NCBI RefSeq assembly: GCF_018129085.1
Contig: NZ_JAAGBB010000001.1
Coordinates: 62,001-126,000, forward strand
Source: Plastoroseomonas hellenica
GTDB lineage: Bacteria; Pseudomonadota; Alphaproteobacteria; Acetobacterales; Acetobacteraceae
Length of the DNA stretch: 64,000 nt
Reading direction: 5' to 3'
Shown here: piece after piece, positions 25,749 through 34,094 of the stretch
Numbering within the stretch: position 1 is the first letter of the stretch
Layout of the letters: each line of letters begins with the position of its first letter
The notes under the pieces: model-generated
Databases searched by the model: none
What the model saw: the letters and a program-made list of their open reading frames with translations, nothing else
Told to the model about the DNA's origin: nothing
Position numbers and translations under genes: made by a program

Positions 25749-27851
25749 ATGGCATCCGGGACTGCGACCGCCCGCATCGGCATCGATGTCGGCGGCACCT
25801 TCACCGATCTCGTGCTGCACGACGCGGCCCGCGACATCACCCATACCGGCAAGCTGCTGACCACGCCGGACGACCCGAGCCGCGCGATCATCGACGGCAC
25901 CGTGCGCCTGCTGGAGGAGACCGGGCTGACGCCGGCCGACCTGCACAGCGTGATCCACGGCACCACGCTGGTGACCAACACGATCATCGAACGCACCGGC
26001 GCCACCGTCGGCTTGCTCACCACTGAGGGCTTCCGCGACAGCATCGAGATCGGGCGCGAGACGCGCTACGACCTCTATGACCTGTTCCTGGAGACGCCGA
26101 CCACCCTGGTGCCGCGCCGTCGCCGGCTGGAGGTCCCGGAACGCATCGGCGCCGATGGCGATGTGTTGCTGCCGCTCGACGAAGCCGCGGTCGCTACCGC
26201 CGCCCGCCGGCTGGTGGAGGAGGAGAAGGTGGAGGCGATCGCCGTCGCCTTCCTGCATTCCTACCGCGACGCCCGGCACGAGAAGCGCGCCGGCGCCGTC
26301 ATCAACGCGCTCTACCCGGCGCTGCCGCTTTCGCTCTCGGCCGAGGTGGCGCCGGAGATCCGCGAATACGAACGCGCCAGCACCGCCTGCGCGAATGCTT
26401 ATGTGCAGCCGCTGATGGCCCGCTACCTCGATCGGGTCGAGGCGGCGTTGATCGAGCGCGGCTTCCACGGTCGTCTCTACATCATGCTCTCGGGCGGCGG
26501 CATCACCACGGTGCGGGAGGCCAAGGCCTATCCGATCCGCCTGATCGAAAGCGGGCCCGCGGCGGGCGCCATGGCCTCCTCCTTCATCGCCAGGATGGCG
26601 GGGCTGGAGCGGGTGGTCTCCTTCGACATGGGTGGCACCACGGCCAAGATGTGCCTGGTCGAAGGCTACGAACCAAACCACAAGTTCGATTTCGAGGCCG
26701 GGCGTGTCCGCCGTTTCCAGAAGGGCTCCGGCCTGCCGCTGAAGGTCTCGGTCGTCGACATGATCGAGATCGGCGCCGGCGGCGGCAGCCTGGCACGCGT
26801 CGATCCGGCCTCCGGCCTGATGAAGGTCGGGCCGCGCAGCGCCGGCGCCATGCCGGGCCCGGTCTGCTATGGCCGCGGCGGCACGGAGCCGGCGGTGACC
26901 GACGCCGACCTGGTGCTTGGCCGGCTCGATCCGGCCTATTTCCTCGGCGGTGAGATGAAGCTCGACCCGGACCGAGTGACCCGCGCCTTTGCCGAACGTA
27001 TTTCGGCCAAGATCGGCGTCGATGCGGAGCAGGCGGCACTCGGCGTGCAGCGCATCGTCGATGAGACGATGGCGGCCGCGACGCGCATGCACCTCGCCGA
27101 GAAGGGCAAGGATCCGCGCCGCTTCACCATGATCGCCTTCGGCGGCGCCGGCCCGGTGCATGCCTGGAACCTGGCGCGGCTCCTGAAGATGCGGCGCGTG
27201 GTGGTGCCGCTCGGTGCCGGCGTTGCCTCCGCGCTCGGCTTCCTGGTGGCGCCGCCCGCGACGGACATGGTGCGCAGCCATGTCGCGCGGCTGGAGCGCC
27301 TCGATTGGGATGCGGTCAGCGCCCTCTTCGCGGAAATGGCCGCGGAAGGCCGCGCGCTGCTGACCGAGGCGGGGGCGGCGGAAGGCGCGATCAGCTTCCG
27401 CCCGGTCGCCGAGATGCGCCATGTCGGCCAGGGCTTCGAGATACCGGTGCCGCTGCCGTCGATGTCGCTCTCCGCCGCCGACCTGCCGGTGATCCGCGAG
27501 GCTTTCTTCGCTGCCTATCGCGACCGCTTCGAGCGCAGCATGGAGGACAGCCCGATCGAAGCGCTGAGCTGGCGCCTGGCCTGCGCGGCGCCGGGCCAGC
27601 ACATCGACCTGGGTGGCGCGGTGAAGACCAAGCCGGGCACCGGCGGGGCCGTGCCCCGCGCCACGCGGCGCGTGCTGTTCGAAGGCGTGGGCTGGCAGGA
27701 CTGCCCGGTCTATGACCGCTACGCGCTGGCGCCCGGCGCCGCCTTCGCTGGCCCCGCCCTGGTGGAGGAGCGCGAATCCACCTGCGTCGTCGGTCCCGGC
27801 AGCAAGGTCCATATCGATCGCTTCCTGAACCTCGTCATGGACCTGGAGTAG
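25749..27851 (+). CDS. hyuA: Hydantoinase A/oxoprolinase family protein
   Basis: A 700-residue HyuA subunit with an actin-like ATPase fold. The phosphate-1 loop is RIGIDVGGTFTDLVLHD, then HGTTLVTNTIIERTGA, IMLSGGGITT, ESGPAAGAMAS and FDMGGTTAKMCLV. It energises ring opening together with HyuB. ATG 25749 with GGAG upstream is preferred; a GTG at 25740 overlapping the hyuB stop is also in frame. A and B subunit genes are in BA order within the aminotransferase operon. Confidence 0.93.
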   Translation: MASGTATARIGIDVGGTFTDLVLHDAARDITHTGKLLTTPDDPSRAIIDGTVRLLEETGLTPADLHSVIHGTTLVTNTIIERTGATVGLLTTEGFRDSIEIGRETRYDLYDLFLETPTTLVPRRRRLEVPERIGADGDVLLPLDEAAVATAARRLVEEEKVEAIAVAFLHSYRDARHEKRAGAVINALYPALPLSLSAEVAPEIREYERASTACANAYVQPLMARYLDRVEAALIERGFHGRLYIMLSGGGITTVREAKAYPIRLIESGPAAGAMASSFIARMAGLERVVSFDMGGTTAKMCLVEGYEPNHKFDFEAGRVRRFQKGSGLPLKVSVVDMIEIGAGGGSLARVDPASGLMKVGPRSAGAMPGPVCYGRGGTEPAVTDADLVLGRLDPAYFLGGEMKLDPDRVTRAFAERISAKIGVDAEQAALGVQRIVDETMAAATRMHLAEKGKDPRRFTMIAFGGAGPVHAWNLARLLKMRRVVVPLGAGVASALGFLVAPPATDMVRSHVARLERLDWDAVSALFAEMAAEGRALLTEAGAAEGAISFRPVAEMRHVGQGFEIPVPLPSMSLSAADLPVIREAFFAAYRDRFERSMEDSPIEALSWRLACAAPGQHIDLGGAVKTKPGTGGAVPRATRRVLFEGVGWQDCPVYDRYALAPGAAFAGPALVEERESTCVVGPGSKVHIDRFLNLVMDLE

Positions 27852-27861
27852 GCGCGCCGCC

Positions 27862-29166
27862 ATGGCCGGGCCGCTCGATGATCCGGCGCCGCTGCCCGCC
27901 GTCTATCGCAGCCGCTCGCCCGCGGAGCCGCCGGCACCGCCGCTCGAAGGCGACGCCACGGCGGATGTCGCGATCATCGGCGGTGGCTTCTGTGGCCTGA
28001 GCGCCGCGCTGCACCTCGCGGAAGCCGGGCTTGCCGTGGCGCTGCTGGAAGCACGCGGCATAGCCTCCGGCGGCAGCGGCCGCGCCTTCGGCCAGGTCGT
28101 GCCCTACGCCAAGCATGGCGAGCCGCATCTCCTCGCGCATTTCGGGGAAGCGGCGGGACTGCGCCTGATCGTGGCACTCGCCCAGGGTCCGGACCTGGTC
28201 TGGGATCTGATCGATCGCCACGGCATCGCCTGCGACGCGGTGCGCAACGGCCTGCTGTTTGCCGCGCATGTGCCCGCCGCCGAGGCCGGCCTCGAAGCCC
28301 GCGCCGCCTTCTGGCAGGCGCGCGGCGCGCCGGTGGAGATGCTGGACGCCGCACGCACCGCCGAACACATCGGCAGCCTGCGCTACAGCCGGGCGCTGCT
28401 CGACCGGCGCGGTGGGCACATCAACCCGCTGGCCTATGCGATCGGTCTCGCGCAGGCCGCGGCGAAGGCTGGCGCCCGTCTGCATGGCGACAGCCTCGCC
28501 ACGTCGCTGGTGCGGGAAGGCGAGGGCTGGCGGCTGCAAACGGCACGCGGGTCACTTCGCACGCGGCACCTGGTGATCTGCGGCGGGGCGTATTCGGACG
28601 ATCTCTGGCCGGGGCTCCGCCGCAGTATCCTGCCGATCCGCGCGCATCAGCTCGTCACCGCGCCGCTATCGGACAATCTCCGCGCCGGCATCCTGCCGCA
28701 GGGCCAATCTGTTACCGACACGCGGCGGCTCTATTCCGGCCTCCGGATGCTGCCGGGCGGCCGGATGCATCTGAGCGTGGATGGTTCCGGCTTCGGACCC
28801 TCGGTGACCTATCGCGAGAAGGCCGCCGAACGCTTGCGCGCCCTCTTCCCTGAGATCGGCGACCCTGTGTGGGAAGAAAGCTGGACCGGCTGGGTGGACA
28901 TGTCCGCCGATCAATACCCGCATCTGCACCGCCTGTATGACACCGCCTGGGCGGCGATCGGGCTCTCGGGGCGCGGCATTGCCTTCGGCACGCTGCTGGG
29001 ACGGGAGATCGCGCGCCGCATCGCGCAGCCGGAGCACCCGGCGCTGTTCATGCCGGTGACACCGCTGAAGCCCATGGCCTTGCGCCCGGTTGCCGAGCCG
29101 CTGGTTGCCGCTTTGATGGCCTGGTACCGGCTACGTGACCGCGCCGAGCTTGGCGGCAAGGCTTAG
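27862..29166 (+). CDS. FAD-dependent amine oxidoreductase (DAO family)
   Basis: A 434-residue flavoprotein of the D-amino-acid oxidase/glycine oxidase-like family. The Rossmann dinucleotide motif is VAIIGGGFCGLSAALHLAEAG near 35-55, with an acidic residue ending the second strand (LLEARG). A second FAD contact is the C-terminal AIGLSGRGIAFGTLLGREIA. The N-terminal extension before the FAD motif and the overall pattern resemble gamma-glutamylputrescine oxidase (PuuB)-type enzymes. It probably oxidises an amine or amino-acid product of the hydantoinase pathway. Last gene of the operon, followed by a strong hairpin. Confidence 0.9.
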   Translation: MAGPLDDPAPLPAVYRSRSPAEPPAPPLEGDATADVAIIGGGFCGLSAALHLAEAGLAVALLEARGIASGGSGRAFGQVVPYAKHGEPHLLAHFGEAAGLRLIVALAQGPDLVWDLIDRHGIACDAVRNGLLFAAHVPAAEAGLEARAAFWQARGAPVEMLDAARTAEHIGSLRYSRALLDRRGGHINPLAYAIGLAQAAAKAGARLHGDSLATSLVREGEGWRLQTARGSLRTRHLVICGGAYSDDLWPGLRRSILPIRAHQLVTAPLSDNLRAGILPQGQSVTDTRRLYSGLRMLPGGRMHLSVDGSGFGPSVTYREKAAERLRALFPEIGDPVWEESWTGWVDMSADQYPHLHRLYDTAWAAIGLSGRGIAFGTLLGREIARRIAQPEHPALFMPVTPLKPMALRPVAEPLVAALMAWYRLRDRAELGGKA

Positions 29167-29182
29167 AGACCTTTGGAAATGG

Positions 29183-29211
29183 CGTCGGCGGAGGACGCGC
29201 CTCCGCCGACG
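29183..29211. terminator. Strong bidirectional hairpin between convergent genes
   Basis: CGTCGGCGGAGG and CCTCCGCCGACG form a perfect 12-bp stem with loop ACGCG. It begins 17 nt after the oxidase stop and ends 10 nt before the end of the convergent small-protein gene. The stem is followed by TTGC rather than a T-run, but its position and strength argue for a shared terminator. Confidence 0.75.
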
Positions 29212-29220
29212 TTGCGGGCG

Positions 29221-29559
29221 TTACTGCACCGCGATGCCGTTGCCGCTGACAGTCACCGTGCTGACAGCGCAGAGATCGACGCCACGGCGCTCGAGTTCAC
29301 GGCCATTGGCAAAGACCACCTTGAAGTCATAGTTGCCGCCCGGGCTCGGGCGGAAGTCGACCGAGTTGCCCGGCGCCAGGACGTTCTGGCCGAGACGGTC
29401 GGGGCCCCAGTTCGTCAGGCGCGTCGGGTTGAAATAAAGCTCGTTCACCACCGCGTTCGAACGGTTCGCGATAGTGAAGCTGGTGTCGCATTGCGCGAAT
29501 GCCGGAGCGGAGGCGACGCCGCACAGAATGGCGGCCGAGAGCACTGCACGACGAAACAT
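29221..29559 (-). CDS. Small secreted protein of unknown function
   Basis: A 112-residue exported protein. A clear signal peptide (MFRRAVLSAAILCGVASAPAFA, cleavage before QCDTS) precedes a compact domain with SFTIANRSNAVVNELYFNPT and NWGPDRLGQNVLAPG. The domain ends in RRGVDLC, giving a likely disulfide between the first and last Cys. This 'WGPDRLG...L.PG' arrangement is shared by a group of uncharacterised small alphaproteobacterial exported proteins. ATG 29559 is used because GGAG lies 6 nt upstream of it; an ATG four codons earlier is less likely. It stands alone. Confidence 0.82.
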   Translation of the reverse strand: MFRRAVLSAAILCGVASAPAFAQCDTSFTIANRSNAVVNELYFNPTRLTNWGPDRLGQNVLAPGNSVDFRPSPGGNYDFKVVFANGRELERRGVDLCAVSTVTVSGNGIAVQ

Positions 29560-29654
29560 CGAATTCTCCATGGTGGACCGCGCGACACCGTGCGGGCGAC
29601 GGACCCTAGGCGGAGTTCATGCCGGAATGGTTAAGCGTCCGCGGATCGCGACGT

Positions 29655-31973
29655 TCACCGCGATGATCGGTGCTCGCCCGCCCGTGCCGCCTGGATCGCC
29701 GCCCAAACCTTGGCTGGCGTCGCCGGCATGTCGAGGGTCCGCACGCCGAGCGGCGCCAGCGCGTCCAGCACCGCATGCATTACCGTCTGTGGTGCGCCGA
29801 TGCAGCCGGCCTGCCCGGAACCCTTCACCCCGAGCGGGTTCGACGCGGTCGGCACGCCGGCGAAGGTGACCGCGAGGTCCGGCAGATCCTCCGCGCGCGG
29901 CAGGCAATAATCCTGGAAGGACGCGGCCAGGGGCTGCGCGCTGTCCGCGTCATAGGTGACTTCCTCCAGCAGCGCCTGGCCGATCCCCTGCGCGAGCCCG
30001 CCCTGGACCTGGCCGCGGGTCAGCATCGGATTCACGAGTGTGCCGTAGTCATCGACGGCAGTGTAGCGCAGCAGCCGCACCAGGCCGGTTTCCGGATCGA
30101 TCTCCACCTCCGCCACATGGCAGCCATTCGGGAAGGTGATGAGGTCGAGCGGGCTGTCGATTTCGGCATCGATGCTCTCGCCCGCTTCCGCCGCGGCGCG
30201 CGCGACGTCGAGCAGCCCGATGTCGCGCGTCTCCCCCGGCACACCGAAACGCCCGTCACGGAATTCGAGTGACGCTTCCTCGGTCTGCAGGAGCTGCGCG
30301 GCGAGGCGCTTCGCCTTGGCGATCGCGGCATCCATCGCCTGGACCAGCGCCGCGCCGGCCATGTGCAGCGACCGCGCGCCACCATGGCCCTTGCCGCGCG
30401 CCACGGAGCGCGTGTCGGCCTGCACCAGCCGGAACGCCGCGTGCGGCAGGCCGAGGTAGTCGGCCGCGATCTGCGGGAAGCTCGTCTCGTGCCCCTGGCC
30501 GTTCGATTGCGTCCCGGTCGCGAGTGCCACCTGCCCATCCGCCTCGAAGCGCACCGCGGCCCATTCGCCGGGCGCGCCGCGCGCCGTCTCCAGGAAGCAG
30601 GCGAGGCCGAAGCCGCGCAGCTTGCCCTGCGCCTCCGCCGCCGCGCGCCTGGCGGCGAAGCCGGCCTGATCGGCGGCGTCCAGCACCGCGGCGAGATTGC
30701 CCTTCGCGTTGCCGCAGTCGATCGCCATGCCCATCGCGCTGCGATAGGGGAAATCCGCGATCAGGTTCAGCCGCCGCAGCGCCGCCGGATCGCGCCTCGT
30801 CTGCCGCGCGGCGAGGTCGATCAGCCGTTCGGTGACGTAATTCGCCTCCGGCTTGCCGGCGCCGCGATAGGCATCGATCGGCACGGTGTTGGTGAAGACG
30901 CCGCGCACTTCCATGCACACCGCCGGGATCGCATAGAAGCCGCCCATCGCGGTGCCGGGCGCATTGGTCGAGCTGCCGGGCCCGCTCGGCGAGAGGTAGG
31001 CGCCGAGATTGGCGATGGTGCGGACGTCGAGCGCCAGGATGCGCCCTTCGGCGTCCAGCGCCATCCGAGCCTCGGTGCGGTTGTCGCGGCCATGGGCGGA
31101 GGAGAGGAAATCCTCCGTCCGGCTCGAGCTCCAGCGCACCGGGCGCGCCAGCCGCCGCGCCGCGACCAGGAGCAGGACATATTCGGGATAGACGAAGTTC
31201 TTGGCGCCGAAGCCGCCACCGACATCGGGGGCCATGACGGTGAGGCGCTGCGGCGGGATGCGCAGGATGTGCTGCGCGAGCTGGTCGCGGATGCCATGGA
31301 CGCCCTGGCCGGTCAGCTCCAGCAGGAAATCGCCGCTGGCCGCATCATGGTAGGCGATGGCGGCGCGTGCTTCGATCGGTGCGGCGGCGACGCGGTTGTT
31401 TACCAGCGCGAGGGAGACGGTGGCGTGCGCCGCCGCGAAGCCAGCCTCTACCGCGGCCCGGTCGCCCTTGCGGAAGAGGTAGGAGAGATTGCCCGGCGCC
31501 TCGGGCCAGAGCTGCGGCGCATCTGGCGCCAGCGCGGCCGCGGCATCGGCGACTGCCGGCAGCGCCTCGTAGTCGACTGCGATGGCTTCGGCGGCGTCGC
31601 GCGCCTGCGCCGCGGTGTCCGCGACGACGAAGGCGACGGGGTCGCCGACATGGCGCACGATGCCGTCGGCCAGCGCGGGGCGCGACGGGATGATGATCGG
31701 CGCCACAGTCGCGACCGCCGCCACGCAGGGCAGATCGCCGATGCCTTCGGCGCGCAGGTCGGCGGCGCTCAGCACCAGCCGCACGCCCGGCATCGCCGCG
31801 GCCTCCGACAGGTCGAAGCCGATGATGCGCGCATGCGCGTGCGGGGACCGCAGCACCACGCCATGCAATGCGCCATCGGCTTGCATGTCGTCGACGTAGC
31901 GGCCGGCGCCGTTCAGGAAGCGCCCATCCTCCACCCGTCGGCGGGACTGGCCTTGCTCCAGGGATTTCTGCAT
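29655..31973 (-). CDS. Xanthine dehydrogenase-family molybdopterin-binding subunit, orphan, with Glu-to-Gln change
   Basis: A 772-residue molybdenum hydroxylase large subunit, the size of CoxL-type proteins. The N-terminal domain has GQSRRRVEDGRFLNGAGRYVDD, then LRSPHAHARI; the cofactor region has QGVHGIRDQLAQHI, GGGFGAKNFVYPEY and AYRGAGKPEANYVTERLID. The AYRGAG form, not AYxCSFR, argues against a true CO dehydrogenase. The C-terminal active-site segment reads GSGQAGCIG: Gln721 (codon 29811-29813, CAG) stands where the family usually has the catalytic Glu. No FAD or [2Fe-2S] subunit genes are nearby, so partners must be elsewhere. It lies 3 nt after an Ldh-type dehydrogenase gene. Substrate unknown. 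Confidence 0.9.
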   Translation of the reverse strand: MQKSLEQGQSRRRVEDGRFLNGAGRYVDDMQADGALHGVVLRSPHAHARIIGFDLSEAAAMPGVRLVLSAADLRAEGIGDLPCVAAVATVAPIIIPSRPALADGIVRHVGDPVAFVVADTAAQARDAAEAIAVDYEALPAVADAAAALAPDAPQLWPEAPGNLSYLFRKGDRAAVEAGFAAAHATVSLALVNNRVAAAPIEARAAIAYHDAASGDFLLELTGQGVHGIRDQLAQHILRIPPQRLTVMAPDVGGGFGAKNFVYPEYVLLLVAARRLARPVRWSSSRTEDFLSSAHGRDNRTEARMALDAEGRILALDVRTIANLGAYLSPSGPGSSTNAPGTAMGGFYAIPAVCMEVRGVFTNTVPIDAYRGAGKPEANYVTERLIDLAARQTRRDPAALRRLNLIADFPYRSAMGMAIDCGNAKGNLAAVLDAADQAGFAARRAAAEAQGKLRGFGLACFLETARGAPGEWAAVRFEADGQVALATGTQSNGQGHETSFPQIAADYLGLPHAAFRLVQADTRSVARGKGHGGARSLHMAGAALVQAMDAAIAKAKRLAAQLLQTEEASLEFRDGRFGVPGETRDIGLLDVARAAAEAGESIDAEIDSPLDLITFPNGCHVAEVEIDPETGLVRLLRYTAVDDYGTLVNPMLTRGQVQGGLAQGIGQALLEEVTYDADSAQPLAASFQDYCLPRAEDLPDLAVTFAGVPTASNPLGVKGSGQAGCIGAPQTVMHAVLDALAPLGVRTLDMPATPAKVWAAIQAARAGEHRSSR

Positions 31974-31976
31974 GGG

Positions 31977-32987
31977 TTAGCCGGTCGCCTCCTGCGTCAT
32001 CGCGAGCAGACGCTGATAGGCAGCGTCCGGCACCACGATGCCATCCCGGAGCGCCTGTTCCCGGCGCCGCTGGCGCGCCTCGCCCGGCAACCGCTCCGAC
32101 CCAGCCTCGCGGAGCGCCGCGACCAGGGCCGAAACACGGCCGGCAAATGCATCCCCGGCGCTGCGGGCCGGATCGATCAGCAACAGGAACTGCCCGGCAT
32201 TGCTCGTCTGTGCGCCGGGGAACTTAGCCGATTCATCCTGGAAGCCGAAGCGCCCGCCAGTGAGGGCGGCGGCCAGCACTTCGATCATGAAGGCGATGCC
32301 GGCGCCCTTGTGCCCACCGAAGGGCAGCAGCGCACCACCATCCAGGATCGCCGCCGGATCGGTCGTCGGCTTGCCCGCGGCATCAAGGCCGACGCCTTCG
32401 GGGACCCTGTGCCCCTCGGTCCTGGCCAGCAGCACCTCGCCCTGAGCGCGCAGGCTGGAGGCTTGGTCCCAGACGAAGGGCGGAGCATCGGCGCGGGGGC
32501 AGGCGAAGGCCATGGGATTGGTGCCGAGCACCTTGCGCTTGCCACCCCAGACCACGATCCGGCTGCGCGTGTTCACCACGGTCAGCGCGACCAGCCCCTG
32601 TTCTGCGAAGGGCTCCACGTCCGGCCAGAGGGCGGCGAAGTGATGCGAATCGCGGATGCAGATCGCCGCCATCCCGGCTTCGCGCACCGCGGCCAGGCCA
32701 GCCTCCCGCGCCGCCGCATGCGCCACCTGCGCGAAGCCGTTCCGCGCATCCACCATCACGATGGCCGGGGCGGGCCGCTCCACCACGGGCTCCGCGGTGC
32801 CATCGACCCAGCCGCTCTTCAAGGTCGCGATATAGCCGGGCATGCGCAGCAACCCGTGGCTCGCCGCGCCGTCACGCTCGGCGGCGGCGACCACGGCGGC
32901 AACCAGGACAGCGTTCCGGGCACTCATGCCGTGGCGGGCCAGCGCCTCCGCGATGAGGCCAGCCAGTGCCGCTTCGGTCAGGATCAT
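31977..32987 (-). CDS. Ldh/malate dehydrogenase-type NAD(P)-dependent oxidoreductase
   Basis: A 336-residue member of the YlbC/DpkA/malate-L-lactate dehydrogenase family, which reduces alpha-keto acids or cyclic imines such as piperideine-2-carboxylate and is not Rossmann-fold. Family segments: RDGAASHGLLRMPGY near 38-52, the catalytic His region IRDSHHFAALWPDVEPFAEQGLVAL, GGKRKVLGTNPMAFACPR and LPFGGHKGAGIAFMIEVL. Placed between a Bug receptor and the molybdenum subunit on the same strand. With the upstream FAD amine oxidases, it could reduce the imine or keto acid they make; this is inference. Confidence 0.9.
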   Translation of the reverse strand: MILTEAALAGLIAEALARHGMSARNAVLVAAVVAAAERDGAASHGLLRMPGYIATLKSGWVDGTAEPVVERPAPAIVMVDARNGFAQVAHAAAREAGLAAVREAGMAAICIRDSHHFAALWPDVEPFAEQGLVALTVVNTRSRIVVWGGKRKVLGTNPMAFACPRADAPPFVWDQASSLRAQGEVLLARTEGHRVPEGVGLDAAGKPTTDPAAILDGGALLPFGGHKGAGIAFMIEVLAAALTGGRFGFQDESAKFPGAQTSNAGQFLLLIDPARSAGDAFAGRVSALVAALREAGSERLPGEARQRRREQALRDGIVVPDAAYQRLLAMTQEATG

Positions 32988-33007
32988 GGCCAGTCCCCTT
33001 CGTCATA

Positions 33008-33991
33008 TCATGGCATGCGGATGCCGCGGGCGCGGATGATCTCGCCCCACATGGCCGATTCCTCGGTGCGCAGCCGCTGGAACTCCTCTGCGGTCGATCC
33101 GATCGGGATGAAGCCGGAGCTGTCCAGCCAACCACGCCGCTCCGGCGCCCGCAGCCAGGTGACGACGGCGGCCTGCATGCGGTCCAGGATCGGCCGCGGC
33201 GTCCCAGCCGGTGCCAGCAGCCCATAGGCGGTGCTCGACTGGAAGCCGGGCAGCCCGGCGCCATCGAGGGTCGGCAGGCCGGGGAATTGCGGCGAGGGCT
33301 GCTTCGAGGTCACCGCGATCGCGCGCACATTGCCCGACTGCACAAGCGTGAGTGCGGTCGTCGTGTCCGCGAAATTGACCTGCACCTCCCCGCTCATCAG
33401 CGCCTGCGCGGCGGGTCCACCGCCGCGATAAGGGACATGCAGCATCGACAATCCGGTCATCGACATGAACAACTCCGCCGCCAGATGACTGGTGAAGCCG
33501 ATGCCGGCGGAGCTGAAGGAAAGCCGCTCCGGATTGCGCCGCACGTGATCCATGAAGCCGGCGAGATCGGTCACCGGCACGCTGCGATGCACGCAGAGCA
33601 CCTGCGGCGAGCTGGCGATCAGTGTGATCGGCGCGAAGGCGGCCTCCGGATCATAGGTGAGTGGGTAGAGATGCGGCGCGATCGCGTAGCTGCTGTTGGT
33701 GGAGGCCAGCAACGTATAGCCATCCGGCCGTGCCCGCGCGACCTGGCCGTGGCCGATGCTGCCGCCGGCGCCGGGGCGGTTGTCGATCACGAAGGACTGC
33801 CCGAAGACGCCGGTCAGATGCTGTGCCAAAGGACGCATTAGAGTGTCGGTGGAACCGCCCGGCGCCAGCGGCAGCACGATGGTTACTGGCCGCTGCGGCC
33901 AGGCGTCCTGCGCGCTGGCAAGGCGCGCGCGAGAGAGCGACGGCGCCGCAAGAAGCGCGGTGAGCAGCCGGCGTCGGATAGGGGAGGGCAT
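33008..33991 (-). CDS. Bug-family tripartite tricarboxylate transporter receptor
   Basis: A 327-residue periplasmic receptor. An RRRLL-containing signal ends near ASAQ; the mature start has WPQRPVTIVLPLAPGGSTD, the Bug signature. Later segments are SSAGIGFTSHLAAELF, HVPYRGGGPAAQALMSGEVQ and LPTLDGAGLPGFQSS. Third Bug gene of the window, again without TctA/TctB. It lies among amino-acid catabolic genes, 20 nt before the Ldh gene, so it may bind an amino or keto acid. The start at 33991 has only a weak ribosome site. Confidence 0.9.
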   Translation of the reverse strand: MPSPIRRRLLTALLAAPSLSRARLASAQDAWPQRPVTIVLPLAPGGSTDTLMRPLAQHLTGVFGQSFVIDNRPGAGGSIGHGQVARARPDGYTLLASTNSSYAIAPHLYPLTYDPEAAFAPITLIASSPQVLCVHRSVPVTDLAGFMDHVRRNPERLSFSSAGIGFTSHLAAELFMSMTGLSMLHVPYRGGGPAAQALMSGEVQVNFADTTTALTLVQSGNVRAIAVTSKQPSPQFPGLPTLDGAGLPGFQSSTAYGLLAPAGTPRPILDRMQAAVVTWLRAPERRGWLDSSGFIPIGSTAEEFQRLRTEESAMWGEIIRARGIRMP

Positions 33992-34094
33992 GTCGGGAAT
34001 TCCGTCGCGGGGCGTGGATGTCACAGTCGGTGGCCGCGACGTGGAGCCGCGGCGGCCTGGAGCAAGCACAGCTCGTGCCATCACGGACGCCGTT

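Noticed and set aside
29655-31973. Annotation as carbon monoxide dehydrogenase large subunit.
   Set aside because: The segment reads AYRGAG rather than the AYxCSFR motif of true CO dehydrogenase, and coxM/coxS partners are absent.
30363-33227. A 954-codon open frame on the plus strand opposite the molybdenum subunit and Ldh gene.
   Set aside because: Same reason: antisense to two clear genes, with His/Arg/Gln-rich composition and no recognisable domain.
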